Assembly: GCA_003697135.1 (NCBI GenBank)
Contig: RFGC01000018.1
Location: 1-64,000 of the forward strand
Direction of reading: 5' to 3'
Origin: Acidobacteriota bacterium
GTDB lineage: Bacteria; Acidobacteriota; Blastocatellia; Pyrinomonadales; Pyrinomonadaceae
DNA: 64,000 nt
The position numbers and the translations under genes are program-made. Below are positions 18,502 to 27,925 of the stretch, one piece after another (positions within the stretch are counted from its first letter, which is position 1; each line of letters opens with the position of its first letter). Below the pieces are notes generated by a model. That model had not been told where the DNA came from. It did not search any database and saw only the letters and a list, made by a program, of their open reading frames with translations.

Positions 18502-20697
18502 ATGAAAGAATGCCCTCAATGCAAAAAATGTTATCCGGATGATATCGCTCAGTGTCCTGATGACGGTGCTTCAACTTTTCATTCAATACCAGGTGAGCCA
18601 CTTCTTGAAAAGAAATACAGGCTAGAACGAAGACTAGGACAGGGCGGAATGGGAGTAGTTTACAAAGCCCGCCATGATTATTTGAAAACCTACCATGCTG
18701 TCAAAGTCATTTTACCAGATTTAGTGGGGAATGATTCGCAACTAATTACGAGATTTCATCAGGAAGCCCGCGCAGCTGCTGCCATACGCCATCACAATGT
18801 TATTTCAGTAACGGACTTTGGAGTTGCGAATAACAAGATGCCTTTTTTGGTGATGGAGTATGTTGAAGGAGAGTCTCTTCACGAGTTACTTCAGAGAGAA
18901 AAGAAGCTACCCGTTGAAAAGGCAGTAGAACTGATTTGTGCAATTTGTGCAGGGGTCAATGCAGCGCATAAACTGGGGATAATCCATAGGGATTTGAAGC
19001 CTCTCAATATAATGATTTCCAAAAATGCGGAGAATTTTTATGAGGCAGTCAAAATCCTTGATTTTGGCTTAGCGAAAATAAAGTCGGGTGAAATTTTGGG
19101 GTCTTTTATTCAAGCTCAGACGACTGGCTTTATGGGATCACCCTATTACATGGCGCCAGAGCAATGGGGTGATGAAGAGCCAGATGCTCGATCTGATATT
19201 TATTCGCTTGGGATAATGCTTTTTCAAATGATAGCCGGAGATGTTCCGTTCAAAGGTGGTTCGATTCCGGCAATCATGAGGAAGCATCTTTATGATCCTC
19301 CTCCATCGCTATCTTCTTTTGGTGTAACAGTGCCTTTGAAACTAGAAAAGGCGATTCACCATGCATTGGAGAAAGATAGGCAAAAAAGAACAGAAAATGT
19401 TGATGAGTTTGTTCGTGAAGTAAGAGAAGCTATTGGCTTGAGTTACTCGACATTCTCAATACCTTCTTCAACTGTTTTGATGCCACCATCAGATGTGCAG
19501 ATTCTGTCGAATTCTCCCGGGGCTAAGGTTTTTGTTGATGGCATTGCTTATGGAGTGACAGAGTCAGATGGGCGTTTATTGATAGAAGGTTTGCAGAGTG
19601 GAAGTCATAGAATCAGGCTGGTTCACGAAGGCTTTCAAGATTGGGAAGCAGATATTTTCTGCGATGGCCAGCCTAAACGAGTCGTTGCAGAACTCAAGAA
19701 ATCAGCCTCTCAGCCCATTCAGAAACCTTCAACACCTATACTTTCCGAGACCGAAGACTGGCTTAAAACTAGAGTAGAAGAAAGACCGAAAATAACCACT
19801 AAACAAAACTCTGAGATTACAATTGAACAAGCGCAAGTTCGTCCAGACACTCAAGTAGCAGAAAAAACTAAGTCAAGAAAAGTTTTTGTTTTGGTGGCGA
19901 GTATCTTGTTGATATTTGCACTAGGCGGCTTGGTAGGGCTATTGATTATGGAGTTTAGCCCATCTTCTGAAGAACCACCAATTCCAGCTAATGAACAGAT
20001 ACAGTTAAAAGACTTTAAGCCCGAGATGATAAAAATTCCCGGCGGGACTTTCAGAATGGGGAGAAATGATGGAGACATAAGGGAAAGACCAGAGTTTACC
20101 GTTACAGTGCGAGATTTTTGGATAAGTAAAACTGAAGTAACAAATGCCGAATATGAACAATTCATTAGAGAAACTGGTTATCAAGCTCCTCCTTATTGGA
20201 TTGGTGGCAGACCGCCAGCAGGGCAAGAGATGATGCCCGTTGTGTATGTTGACATGAAAGACATTGAAGAATTTATCAAATGGCGATCGGATCGCGATGG
20301 TGTCAAATACCGTTTGCCGACTGAAGAAGAGTGGGAATATGCGGCTAGAAATGGTAGCGATAACAATCTTTATCCTTGGGGAGATAAATGGGAAAATGAT
20401 AGAGCTGCGGTAGAGGTTTTCAAAATAGTGCCAGTTGGGTCTTTTCCAAAGGGGGCCAACAAATGGGGAGTTTTAGACCTAATCGGGAACGTTTGGGAAT
20501 GGACAAGTTCAAAAATAAAGCCTTATCCGGGAGCGAGAATTGTTTTCAACAAGCCGAACAATTTTGTTATTCGCGGTGGTTGTTTCAATAGCAGGGCAAG
20601 CGGTGATAAAGCTATAACATCAACAACAAGAGGTGACGTTGAGCCTACAAGGAAAGATGGTCTCTTAGGCTTTCGCCTTGCTCGCGATGCAGATTGA
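18502..20697 (+). CDS. Transmembrane Ser/Thr protein kinase with PEGA and FGE-sulfatase (SUMF1-like) domains
   Basis: The 731-residue protein has, in order: a short zinc ribbon (CPQCKKCYPDDIAQCPDDG); a Hanks-type kinase with glycine loop GQGGMGVVYKA, a lysine in AVKV, HRDLKPLN (D164), DFGLAK and APEQW; a PEGA domain (about 328-388, VQILSNSPGAKVFVDG); and a linker. A transmembrane helix at about 456-478 follows (VFVLVASILLIFALGGLVGL). The C-terminal sulfatase-modifying-factor fold has KIPGGTFRMGRND, YRLPTEEEWEYAARNG, NVWEWTSS and GFRLARD. All catalytic kinase residues are present. The outside domain may bind ligand or act as a lectin-like sensor; FGE catalytic cysteines are not obvious. A pseudokinase gene follows 59 bases downstream. 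Confidence 0.92.
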   Translation: MKECPQCKKCYPDDIAQCPDDGASTFHSIPGEPLLEKKYRLERRLGQGGMGVVYKARHDYLKTYHAVKVILPDLVGNDSQLITRFHQEARAAAAIRHHNVISVTDFGVANNKMPFLVMEYVEGESLHELLQREKKLPVEKAVELICAICAGVNAAHKLGIIHRDLKPLNIMISKNAENFYEAVKILDFGLAKIKSGEILGSFIQAQTTGFMGSPYYMAPEQWGDEEPDARSDIYSLGIMLFQMIAGDVPFKGGSIPAIMRKHLYDPPPSLSSFGVTVPLKLEKAIHHALEKDRQKRTENVDEFVREVREAIGLSYSTFSIPSSTVLMPPSDVQILSNSPGAKVFVDGIAYGVTESDGRLLIEGLQSGSHRIRLVHEGFQDWEADIFCDGQPKRVVAELKKSASQPIQKPSTPILSETEDWLKTRVEERPKITTKQNSEITIEQAQVRPDTQVAEKTKSRKVFVLVASILLIFALGGLVGLLIMEFSPSSEEPPIPANEQIQLKDFKPEMIKIPGGTFRMGRNDGDIRERPEFTVTVRDFWISKTEVTNAEYEQFIRETGYQAPPYWIGGRPPAGQEMMPVVYVDMKDIEEFIKWRSDRDGVKYRLPTEEEWEYAARNGSDNNLYPWGDKWENDRAAVEVFKIVPVGSFPKGANKWGVLDLIGNVWEWTSSKIKPYPGARIVFNKPNNFVIRGGCFNSRASGDKAITSTTRGDVEPTRKDGLLGFRLARDAD

Positions 20698-20756
20698 GAC
20701 TTTGAAATCTAGATTTTATCAGGCTAGCAGATTAGCTTAAGAGTTTAGAAACTTCG

Positions 20757-22268
20757 ATGGTCTCACATGAAGAGAAAAAACTTAACTGTCCAAAATGCGG
20801 CACTACTTATGAGGAAGAATGGCGGTTTTGTTTGAAAGATAACTCTCGCCTTTTTCCTGGATCGCAAGAAAAAGCCACCAGGATTCAGAACATTCTCGCT
20901 GAGGTGCAGAAACATAAGGCCAATAGACTAAGAGAGTCTGAAAAGACCTCTGCTGAGGAAATTGAAACTCCTATTGAAACTTTTCTAGAAGAAGTCCTTG
21001 TTTGGAAAAAAGGAAAAACACTGATTCAGGTGAAACCTTCGGAGTTGTTCATGGATTCTTCTGATGAGGAAAGGCAAGAAGAGACCAGAGTAAAATTGGT
21101 GAATCCCTTTACCATTCCTTCAGGCACAGTTGAACCTGGGGACAGAAGCGTAAAACCTTTAGGACGAGAGGCTTTCAATCCAGAAAAACCTCGCTTGATG
21201 CTTGGAAAAACGCTCAAAGGAAGATACGAGATATTGAATTTTGTAAAACGAACGCTGAAATTCTGTGTTTATTCAGCCAATGATTTGGTAGCTGAAAAAA
21301 ATGGACTGGAAAAGAAAACTCTTGTTTATATCTTCACGCAAAAAGATGATAATGCAATAAGAAAAATTTTAGGTGAAGAAAGAGTTGCATTTTCCCACAC
21401 AAAACATCCAAACATTGCCGTTATGATTGATTCCGGCAGACTCCAAGAAGGAAATCCTTTTATGGTCTTGGAATCTCCAGAGGGAGAATCTCTTGAAAAG
21501 AGAATTTCCGAGAAAGGTTATATGGAGGTTTCCAGAGTAGCCAGAATCATTTATCAAGCGGCAGAGGCTTTAGGCGAAGCTCATAGAAACGGAGTTCTTC
21601 ATAGAAACTTGACTCCTCAAAAAATAATTCTGAGCTTCAACGATAAAGGCGTGGAACAAGTCAAGGTGATGGAATTTGCTGTGTCTGAAGGTGAAGTGAC
21701 TCAAGAAAATTTCTTGTATCTAGCTCCGGAACAGCTTGAAGGCAAATCTGTCTCACCAAACAGCGATATATTTTCTCTCGGCGTTATAGCATATCAGCTT
21801 CTTACGAAGAGACTGCCGTTTGAAGCCAGTTCGATAGAAGCTTTGCAAAGGCTTCATAAGCAAGGCTTGAAGTTGAAGCCATCGCAACTAAGAATAGATG
21901 TTCCTTTTGTGGTAGATGAAGTTCTGCGAAAAGCACTTGCGTTTGAGCCTTCGCAAAGGTATCTGAGAGCTAGAGACTTTGGAGATGCTTTTTACAACGC
22001 TTTGGTCAAAACAGTTGAAGAGGAAAAGATAAGCACTACTACAACGACGAAAGAAAAGCCACACAAAGAGGAACTGCAAAAGCCTTTCAAAGATAAAACA
22101 GAACCAATGAAAACAACAGCACAAAAATCGCCTGCCTTATCAAAAGCCGGTTCTGACGCAAAAGTTCATGAGAAATCATCGAGAATATCGAAAAAAAATT
22201 TGCTTTTCCTGTTTCTGCTAATTTTAGCTTTGTTAGCGATTTTGTATTTCGTATTTACCGAGCTGTAG
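20757..22268 (+). CDS. Membrane-anchored pseudokinase
   Basis: The 503-residue protein has an N-terminal zinc ribbon (CPKCGTTYEEEWRFC), a linker, and a Hanks-kinase-like fold at about residues 155-425. A single transmembrane helix lies near the C-terminus (LLFLFLLILALLAILYFVF). The kinase fold is recognisable from GVLHRNLTPQKIIL, YLAPEQLEGKSVSPNSDIFS and LGVIAYQLLTKRLPFEA. Catalytic residues are gone: HRD is HRN, DFG is EFA, and the beta-3 AVKV lysine is missing (TLVYIFTQ). It should therefore not phosphorylate. It sits next to an active kinase of similar N-terminal ribbon, so it probably regulates that kinase or its target; this is inference. The transmembrane helix places it at the membrane with the kinase in the cytosol. 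Confidence 0.88.
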   Translation: MVSHEEKKLNCPKCGTTYEEEWRFCLKDNSRLFPGSQEKATRIQNILAEVQKHKANRLRESEKTSAEEIETPIETFLEEVLVWKKGKTLIQVKPSELFMDSSDEERQEETRVKLVNPFTIPSGTVEPGDRSVKPLGREAFNPEKPRLMLGKTLKGRYEILNFVKRTLKFCVYSANDLVAEKNGLEKKTLVYIFTQKDDNAIRKILGEERVAFSHTKHPNIAVMIDSGRLQEGNPFMVLESPEGESLEKRISEKGYMEVSRVARIIYQAAEALGEAHRNGVLHRNLTPQKIILSFNDKGVEQVKVMEFAVSEGEVTQENFLYLAPEQLEGKSVSPNSDIFSLGVIAYQLLTKRLPFEASSIEALQRLHKQGLKLKPSQLRIDVPFVVDEVLRKALAFEPSQRYLRARDFGDAFYNALVKTVEEEKISTTTTTKEKPHKEELQKPFKDKTEPMKTTAQKSPALSKAGSDAKVHEKSSRISKKNLLFLFLLILALLAILYFVFTEL

Positions 22269-22303
22269 AGTCGCTTGGTTATAGCACACGCAACCTTCAG
22301 CAA

Positions 22304-22329
22304 GAGATTTTGGAAATCAGAAAAATCTC
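22304..22329. terminator. Weak bidirectional hairpin between pseudokinase and gcvPB
   Basis: An 8-bp stem, GAGATTTT (22304-22311) with AAAATCTC (22322-22329), closes a 10-base loop between two convergent genes. It overlaps the end of gcvPB. The stem is AT-rich and would be weak, so it is only a candidate terminator. Confidence 0.3.
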
Positions 22330-23851
22330 AAGCTGTTTTGGTCATGCTTTCCATGTCTGGTTTCCAGCGCAAGATTGGCTTTCTTGCGGCTGTTGCTTCG
22401 TCAAGACGTCCGATGCGTGTTGTATGCGGAGCGTCAATGACTATTTGAGGATTTTCTTCCGCTTCTTTTGCTATTGATTTCATCGCATCAATGAATGCAT
22501 CCAAATCTTGTCTGCCTACCGATTCAGTAGGTTCAATCAGCATCGCTCCATCAACAATGAGCGGAAAATAAATCGTCATCGGATGAAAGCCGTAGTCTAT
22601 GAGGCGTTTTGCAATATCAATCGTGTGAACACCTTTGCGTGCTTGTTTTTTGTGGGAGAAAACGACTTCGTGCATACAGTCAGAATCAAACGGTTTCTCG
22701 AATGTGTCGGCTAGGTGGTGAGCTATGTAGCGTGCATTCAAAACGGCTGTTTCGGTCGCTTCTTTCAAACCTTCAGCTCCATGCGTGTAAATGTATGAAA
22801 GGGCACGAATCATCATTCCGAAATTTCCGTAAAATGCTTTTACCCTTCCTATTGAATTAGGACGATTGAAATCGAGCCTGAATCTGTTACCTTCTTTAAC
22901 AATACGAGGAACCGGCAGGAAAGGCTCAAGTTCTGCCGAGCAACAACAAGGACCTGAGCCGGGACCTCCGCCGCCGTGCGGAGTTGAAAAGGTTTTGTGT
23001 AAGTTCAAATGAATTACATCAACGCCCATATCGCCGGGACGCGCTACACCTACAAGAGCATTCATGTTTGCTCCGTCCATATAAACCAGCCCGCCCGCTT
23101 CGTGTATGATTTCGCAAATTTCCCTTATGTTTTTCTCGAAAATTCCGACTGTGTTTGGATTCGTAAGCATCAAACCAGCGATTCCGCCTTCAGAACAAAG
23201 CTGTTTGAGATGTTGAATATCGGTTAAGCCTTCGGAAGTTGACTTAACAGTTTTCACGGTGAAACCAGCCATCTGTGCCGAGGCAGGATTCGTTCCATGT
23301 GCTGAATCAGGAACCAGCATCACTCGGCGGTCTTTTGAAGCTTCACCATCGCGCTTATCCAGAAAAGCACGAATCAAAAGAATACCTGTCATTTCACCTT
23401 GCGCACCGGCGGCAGGTTGAAGTGAAACACCCGGCAAACCAGTGATTTCGGCTAAATCTTCCTGTAAGCGATACATTAGCTCCAAAGCACCTTGAGCTTC
23501 TTCTTCTGGCGCAAGCGGATGAAGATTTGTAAAGCCCGGAATTCGAGCTACCTTTTCGTTTAGTCTTGAGTTATATTTCATCGTGCATGAGCCGAGTGGA
23601 TACATGCCTAAGTCAATCGAATAGTTCCATGTTGACATTCGCGTAAAATGCCGAACAACATCAACTTCGCTGACCTCTGGAAATCCGTCCAAGTCGTCGT
23701 TTCTTCTCAAGTGCTCCGGAATTACCTCATCGAGATTTGTTTCTTCAACGTCGAGTTTAGGCAAACGGTAGCCGATTCTGCCTTTTTGAGAACGCTCAAA
23801 AATCAAAGGTTCGTTTTGTGTTGGATGCTGTCTAACTTTCTTGATGCTCAT
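22328..23851 (-). CDS. gcvPB: Glycine dehydrogenase (decarboxylating), subunit 2 (P-protein, C-terminal half)
   Basis: With GcvPA it decarboxylates glycine and transfers aminomethyl to the lipoyl arm of GcvH. The 507-residue protein (from the ATG at 23851) contains the PLP lysine motif VIHLNLHKTFSTPHGGGGPG. It also has SLQPAAGAQGEMTGIL and NPASAQMAGF, typical of the PLP fold type I P-protein. An AAGGAG Shine-Dalgarno lies 5 bases upstream of that ATG. The gene overlaps the gcvPA stop by ATGA, so it is translationally coupled. The split P-protein is the form found in many Gram-positive bacteria, Thermus-type and other deep-branching lineages, whereas E. coli has one chain. The reading starting 18 bases earlier (MFEGVE) is less likely. 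Confidence 0.96.
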   Translation of the reverse strand: MSIKKVRQHPTQNEPLIFERSQKGRIGYRLPKLDVEETNLDEVIPEHLRRNDDLDGFPEVSEVDVVRHFTRMSTWNYSIDLGMYPLGSCTMKYNSRLNEKVARIPGFTNLHPLAPEEEAQGALELMYRLQEDLAEITGLPGVSLQPAAGAQGEMTGILLIRAFLDKRDGEASKDRRVMLVPDSAHGTNPASAQMAGFTVKTVKSTSEGLTDIQHLKQLCSEGGIAGLMLTNPNTVGIFEKNIREICEIIHEAGGLVYMDGANMNALVGVARPGDMGVDVIHLNLHKTFSTPHGGGGPGSGPCCCSAELEPFLPVPRIVKEGNRFRLDFNRPNSIGRVKAFYGNFGMMIRALSYIYTHGAEGLKEATETAVLNARYIAHHLADTFEKPFDSDCMHEVVFSHKKQARKGVHTIDIAKRLIDYGFHPMTIYFPLIVDGAMLIEPTESVGRQDLDAFIDAMKSIAKEAEENPQIVIDAPHTTRIGRLDEATAARKPILRWKPDMESMTKTA

Positions 23852-25194
23852 CTCAACTCCTTCAAACAATCTACTAGATTGTCAATTTGATTTTTTGTGT
23901 TAGTTTCGGTTACGCAAACGAGAAAATCATTTTTTCTTTCAGGGAAATATCTCGAAAGCGCAAGTCCGCCGATTATTGATTTTTCCTTAAGCAATTTTTC
24001 CAAAATGTCTTCTGCATTTTTGGGAGACCTAACTACAAACTCGTTGAAAGTGTGACCCGAAAAGGGAATTGAGTATCCTTCTAGTTCTGCAATCTTTCGT
24101 TTTGCATAAGCGGCTTTTTGGGCGTTTTGGAGAGCGACTTCTTGAAGTCCGCGCTTTCCTAGTGTTTCAAGGTAAATGGTTGCCGCAAGTGCCATCAAGC
24201 CTTGATTTGTGCAGATATTTGAAGTTGCTTTTTCGCGACGAATATGTTGCTCGCGTGTTGCTAGAGTTAAGACGAATCCGCGATTACCGTGCTTATCGTA
24301 TGCTATTCCTGCAAGTCTTCCGGGCATCTGGCGGACAAACTTTTCTCGTGTCGCAAAAAGTCCTACATGAGGACCACCAAAACTCATCGGGATTCCGAAG
24401 GATTGCCCTTCAGCGACGACAATATCAGCACCGAATTCACCGGGTGGCTTTAGTAACCCAAAAGATATTGCTTCCGTTACGACAACGATGAACAAAGCGC
24501 CTACAGAATGAGCTTTTTCAGCCAGCCCTTCAAGGTTTTCAATCACGCCAAAAAAGTTCGGTGACTGCACCACTAGACAAGCAGTTTGGTCGGAAAGTTT
24601 CTGAAGTTCTTCTTGCTTAATTGAGCCAGTTTCTTCGTCAAAATCGGCAAAATCAATTTCCGTTTCGTTGTATTTCGTGTATGTTCTTAAAACCTCGATG
24701 TATTCTGGATGAATCGTTCTCGCAATCAAAACTTTTTGTCTGCGCGTTATTCTTTGCGCCATCAGGACGGCTTCTGCCATTGCCGTTGAGCCGTCATACA
24801 TCGAGGCATTGGCTACTTCCATGCCGGTTAATTGGCAAACCAAAGTCTGGAATTCAAAAATATACTGCAAAGTGCCTTGCGAAACTTCTGGCTGATAGGG
24901 CGTATAACTTGTAAAAAACTCGCTTCTTTGAATCAAGTAATCAACGATTGTCGGGCTGTAATGTGAATAAACACCCGCTCCGAGAAAAGAAGTTTTTTGA
25001 GATGCCGTATTTTTAGATGCCAGGTTTTCCATCAAAGCGATGACTTCTGGCTCGGACAAAGGTTCTGTAATCTTTAGCGGGCGCTTTAGTCGAATATCTT
25101 CCGGGATTGAACGAAAAAGCTCTTCGGCAGAGCTTAAACCAATGACTTTGAGCATCTCTGCTCTTTCTTCGGGTGAATTGGGAATGTATCTCAT
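23848..25194 (-). CDS. gcvPA: Glycine dehydrogenase (decarboxylating), subunit 1 (P-protein, N-terminal half)
   Basis: The 448-residue protein is the first half of the split P-protein and works with GcvPB. Motifs include MRYIPNSPEERAEMLKVIG at the start, FLGAGVYSHYSP, FFTSYTPYQPEVSQGTLQ, NASMYDGSTAMAEA and a late HIRREKATSNICTNQGLMA. All are characteristic of GcvPA. It begins 4 bases after gcvH (25199) and its stop overlaps the gcvPB start. The gcvT-H-PA-PB order on one strand marks a full glycine cleavage operon lacking only the lipoamide dehydrogenase, which is usually encoded elsewhere. Confidence 0.96.
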   Translation of the reverse strand: MRYIPNSPEERAEMLKVIGLSSAEELFRSIPEDIRLKRPLKITEPLSEPEVIALMENLASKNTASQKTSFLGAGVYSHYSPTIVDYLIQRSEFFTSYTPYQPEVSQGTLQYIFEFQTLVCQLTGMEVANASMYDGSTAMAEAVLMAQRITRRQKVLIARTIHPEYIEVLRTYTKYNETEIDFADFDEETGSIKQEELQKLSDQTACLVVQSPNFFGVIENLEGLAEKAHSVGALFIVVVTEAISFGLLKPPGEFGADIVVAEGQSFGIPMSFGGPHVGLFATREKFVRQMPGRLAGIAYDKHGNRGFVLTLATREQHIRREKATSNICTNQGLMALAATIYLETLGKRGLQEVALQNAQKAAYAKRKIAELEGYSIPFSGHTFNEFVVRSPKNAEDILEKLLKEKSIIGGLALSRYFPERKNDFLVCVTETNTKNQIDNLVDCLKELR

Positions 25195-25198
25195 AAGT

Positions 25199-25585
25199 TC
25201 AAGTCGTGCTTTCTAAGTATTCTTTATACTCGGCCGCCGTCAAAAGCGAGTTAACTTCGTCAGGATTTTGAACTTTTAGCTTTACCATCCATGCTTTGCC
25301 ATAAGGATCGGTGTTGACCAGTTCCGGAGAATCGTTTAGAGTTTCGTTAATTTCGATTACTTCTCCTGTGATAGGCGTAAAGATTTCTGAAATTGCCTTG
25401 ACTGATTCCACCGAACCGCATGGCTCATGCGCATTGAATTTTTCTCCAATCTTCGGCAGTTCTACGTAAACAATATCGCCAAGCGATTTCTGCGCGTAGT
25501 CTGTAATGCCTACTGTTGCTATGTCGCCATCGAGTAAGAGCCATTCGTGATCTCTTGAATAACGAAGGTTTTCAGGGATATTCAT
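25199..25585 (-). CDS. gcvH: Glycine cleavage system H protein
   Basis: This small carrier protein shuttles the aminomethyl group on a lipoyl-lysine among the P, T and L proteins. The 128-residue chain begins MNIPENLRYSRDHEWLLLDG. It has the lipoylation site in CGSVESVKAISEIFTP, with the lysine of SVKA, followed by GEVIEINETLNDSPELVN. The length fits the family. It is placed between gcvT (82 bases upstream) and gcvPA (4 bases downstream). Confidence 0.97.
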   Translation of the reverse strand: MNIPENLRYSRDHEWLLLDGDIATVGITDYAQKSLGDIVYVELPKIGEKFNAHEPCGSVESVKAISEIFTPITGEVIEINETLNDSPELVNTDPYGKAWMVKLKVQNPDEVNSLLTAAEYKEYLESTT

Positions 25586-25667
25586 AAGTTTGACCTTTAC
25601 GCAATAAGAAATTCAAACAAAATGGCAGTCTCAAGAGACTACCGGAATTTTTGCTGGATGTTAAAAT

Positions 25668-26783
25668 TTAAGCCGTCTTCTGCCTTTTGTAAAAAGGCGT
25701 TTTGACAATGACGGCACCAAGGAGTTTTCCTCTAACATCAATTTTAATGTCCTGTCCAACTTTTGCAAATTCAGCAGGAACAAAAGCCAATCCTATGTTT
25801 TTTTTCAGGAATGGTGCTGGGCTTGCTGATGTAACATAACCTTTTTTTTCGCCTTCAATATAAACGTCAAAACCATCACGTGCAATTCCTTTATCTACCA
25901 TCTCGAACCCAACAAGTTTACGCTTGACACCTTCTTGCTTTTGTTTCAAAAGTGCCTCACGTCCTATGAACTCGCCTTTCTCAAGCTTGCAAATCCAGCT
26001 TAAATTCGCTTCAAGCGGTGTTATCGTATCTGAAAGCTCATGTCCGTAGAGCGACATTGCGGCTTCGAGTCTTAAAGTATTTCTCGCCGCTAACCCGCAT
26101 GGCAGAATGCCTTCCTTCATGCCATAATTTCCAGCATCTAACAGCTTTTTCCAAATCTGTTCAGCTCTTTCAGGCTCAATGTAAATTTCAAATCCATCTT
26201 CGCCTGTGTAGCCAGTTCTTGAAATTATGCAGTCGAAACCATCAACTTTGCCCTCAATGAAGTGGTAATACCCGATTTCAGAAAGCACGTTTTCCGTAAG
26301 TTTCTGCAAAATCTCTTGGGCTTTCGGACCTTGAATTGCGATTTGAGCGAACGAAGCGCTTGCGTTTTCCAGCGTGACGGAAAAGCTAGCTTTGTGAGAG
26401 TTTATCCAATCCCAATCTTTTTCGGTTGTTGCGGCATTTACGACGAGCAGAAGTTTTTTCTCGTTAAAGCGATATACGAGCAAATCGTCAACTGCACCGC
26501 CGTTTTCGTTGGTTAAAATCGAGTATTGAGCTTGTCCGTTGGAAAGTCTTGATACATCGTTTGTGGTGAGAAAGTTAACAAAAGGAATTGCATCTTCGCC
26601 TGTTACCCAGATTTCTCCCATGTGCGATACATCAAATAGCCCAGCGAATGTGCGTGTTCTGATATGTTCTTCGATGACTCCTGCCTGATACTGAATGGGC
26701 ATCTCCCATCCGGCAAAGTCAACCATTCTAGCTTCAAGATCACGATGGAGTTTGTTAAGAGGCGTCTTTTTCAGGTTTTCCAT
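25668..26783 (-). CDS. gcvT: Aminomethyltransferase (glycine cleavage T protein)
   Basis: The enzyme transfers the methylene carbon to tetrahydrofolate and releases ammonia. The 371-residue protein has the family opening TPLNKLHRDLEARMVDFAGW. It also shows GLFDVSHMGEIWVTG, QAQYSILTNENGGAVDDLLV, SRTGYTGEDGFEIY and GLAARNTLRLEAAMSLYGHE, the classic folate-binding GcvT motifs. It is the first gene of the gcv operon. I looked for a glycine riboswitch in the roughly 150 bases before its start, up to the divergent gene at 26933, and found no convincing one. The start lacks a clear Shine-Dalgarno. Confidence 0.97.
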   Translation of the reverse strand: MENLKKTPLNKLHRDLEARMVDFAGWEMPIQYQAGVIEEHIRTRTFAGLFDVSHMGEIWVTGEDAIPFVNFLTTNDVSRLSNGQAQYSILTNENGGAVDDLLVYRFNEKKLLLVVNAATTEKDWDWINSHKASFSVTLENASASFAQIAIQGPKAQEILQKLTENVLSEIGYYHFIEGKVDGFDCIISRTGYTGEDGFEIYIEPERAEQIWKKLLDAGNYGMKEGILPCGLAARNTLRLEAAMSLYGHELSDTITPLEANLSWICKLEKGEFIGREALLKQKQEGVKRKLVGFEMVDKGIARDGFDVYIEGEKKGYVTSASPAPFLKKNIGLAFVPAEFAKVGQDIKIDVRGKLLGAVIVKTPFYKRQKTA

Positions 26784-26932
26784 AATGCGAAATAAATTTC
26801 AGTGTGTTTCACTTTTTTTGTGAAGTCAAGCCGAACCATACGCCGATGAAGACTGAATTAGATTCAGGGATTGAATACGAGCTAGAAATCTGCGATTATT
26901 CTTTGTGTAAGAGCGAGCAAGGGGAGGGAAAA

Positions 26933-27400
26933 ATGGCAGAACATATATTGCAGAGAAGACAGGTTATTCACCGCCCAATTGAAGAAGTTTTTGAGTTTTT
27001 CTCGGACGCAACTAACCTTGAGAGGATAACACCACCAGAGCTTAACTTTCGCATAATCACGCCGCTTCCGATTGAGATGAAAAAGGGAACGATAATTGAT
27101 TACAAACTGAAACTACGCGGAATTCCGTTTAGATGGCGAACCGAAATAACCGAATGGAATCCACCGTATTCGTTCGTTGACACGGCTTTAATAAGTCCGT
27201 ATAAGCAATGGATTCACCTTCACAAGCTTACACCAGGCGAGAACGGTGAAACCGTGATGGAAGATATTGTTCGCTATCGGTTGCCTTTTGAGCCTTTGGG
27301 CGATATTGCCCATTTTTACGTTAAGCGCGAACTCAAATACATTTTTGATTATCGCTACAAGACTATAGAGGAAATCTTCGGTAGCAGTAGAGCGAAGTAG
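26933..27400 (+). CDS. SRPBCC (START-like) superfamily protein
   Basis: The 155-residue protein starts at the ATG at 26933, 5 bases after a strong GGGGAGGG site; a longer in-frame reading to 26804 is unlikely. It carries the SRPBCC/polyketide cyclase type motifs: IHRPIEEVFEFFSDATNLERI (read in two parts), TPPELNFRIITP, GIPFRWRTEITEW, and a late FEPLGDIAHFYVKRELKYIFDYR. Such proteins bind hydrophobic ligands in an open cavity and are often fused to or near NAD-dependent epimerases. It diverges from gcvT and has no partner gene, so its ligand is unknown. Confidence 0.85.
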   Translation: MAEHILQRRQVIHRPIEEVFEFFSDATNLERITPPELNFRIITPLPIEMKKGTIIDYKLKLRGIPFRWRTEITEWNPPYSFVDTALISPYKQWIHLHKLTPGENGETVMEDIVRYRLPFEPLGDIAHFYVKRELKYIFDYRYKTIEEIFGSSRAK

Positions 27401-27468
27401 AAACAACACACCAAAATACCGGCCGGGAATTGCATGGTATGTCCGCAAAATCCGAATATAGGCGAAAG

Positions 27469-27699
27469 TTATTTTTCGTCTAGAATCTTGAATTTGATTT
27501 TGCCTTGTTTGATTTCCTCTAGAGCGATTACCGATGGTTTAGTTTTGCGCGGATCGAGATTTACTCTTGGCAAAGCGCCTTTTTGTAGTTGTTTCATTCT
27601 CTGCGCCGCTATCAAGACCAAGCGATATTTTGAATCTATCTGCGGGGTTTCTTGATTTTCCTTTTCTTCTTGCTGCTGCTCCACTCTTTCCTCTGTCAT
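27469..27699 (-). CDS. rpoZ: RNA polymerase omega subunit
   Basis: Omega aids assembly and stability of RNA polymerase. The 76-residue protein has the omega core SKYRLVLIAAQRMKQLQKG, then RKTKPSVIALEEIKQGKIKF, within the usual length of about 70-90. The N-terminus is an unusually acidic, glutamine-rich stretch (TEERVEQQQEEKENQETP). It lies 226 bases downstream of gmk on the same strand, the common gmk-rpoZ order, so it may be co-transcribed. An AGGA site 7 bases upstream of the ATG is visible. Confidence 0.93.
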   Translation of the reverse strand: MTEERVEQQQEEKENQETPQIDSKYRLVLIAAQRMKQLQKGALPRVNLDPRKTKPSVIALEEIKQGKIKFKILDEK

Positions 27700-27925
27700 A
27701 GCAATTCCTGTGGTAAATTCCTAGTGTAGCCTTAAACTCTTCGAGTTTCAAGATGCCAACTGAGATTATCTGAAAAGTTTTTGAATGGTGGGAATTATCC
27801 TCAGCATAAATATTGTAGGACAATCAAGATATTCCTGTTGCGGTCTAGATTGTGCTTCTGGGTATAGGTGCGTTTCAAGTCGCTTCTCAGATTGTTGCGG
27901 CCTATCAACCGACGCAAATGTTTTC

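Noticed and set aside
26784-26932. Glycine riboswitch ahead of gcvT
   Set aside because: The gap was read on the minus strand for the conserved aptamer blocks and no convincing pair of stems or core sequence was found.
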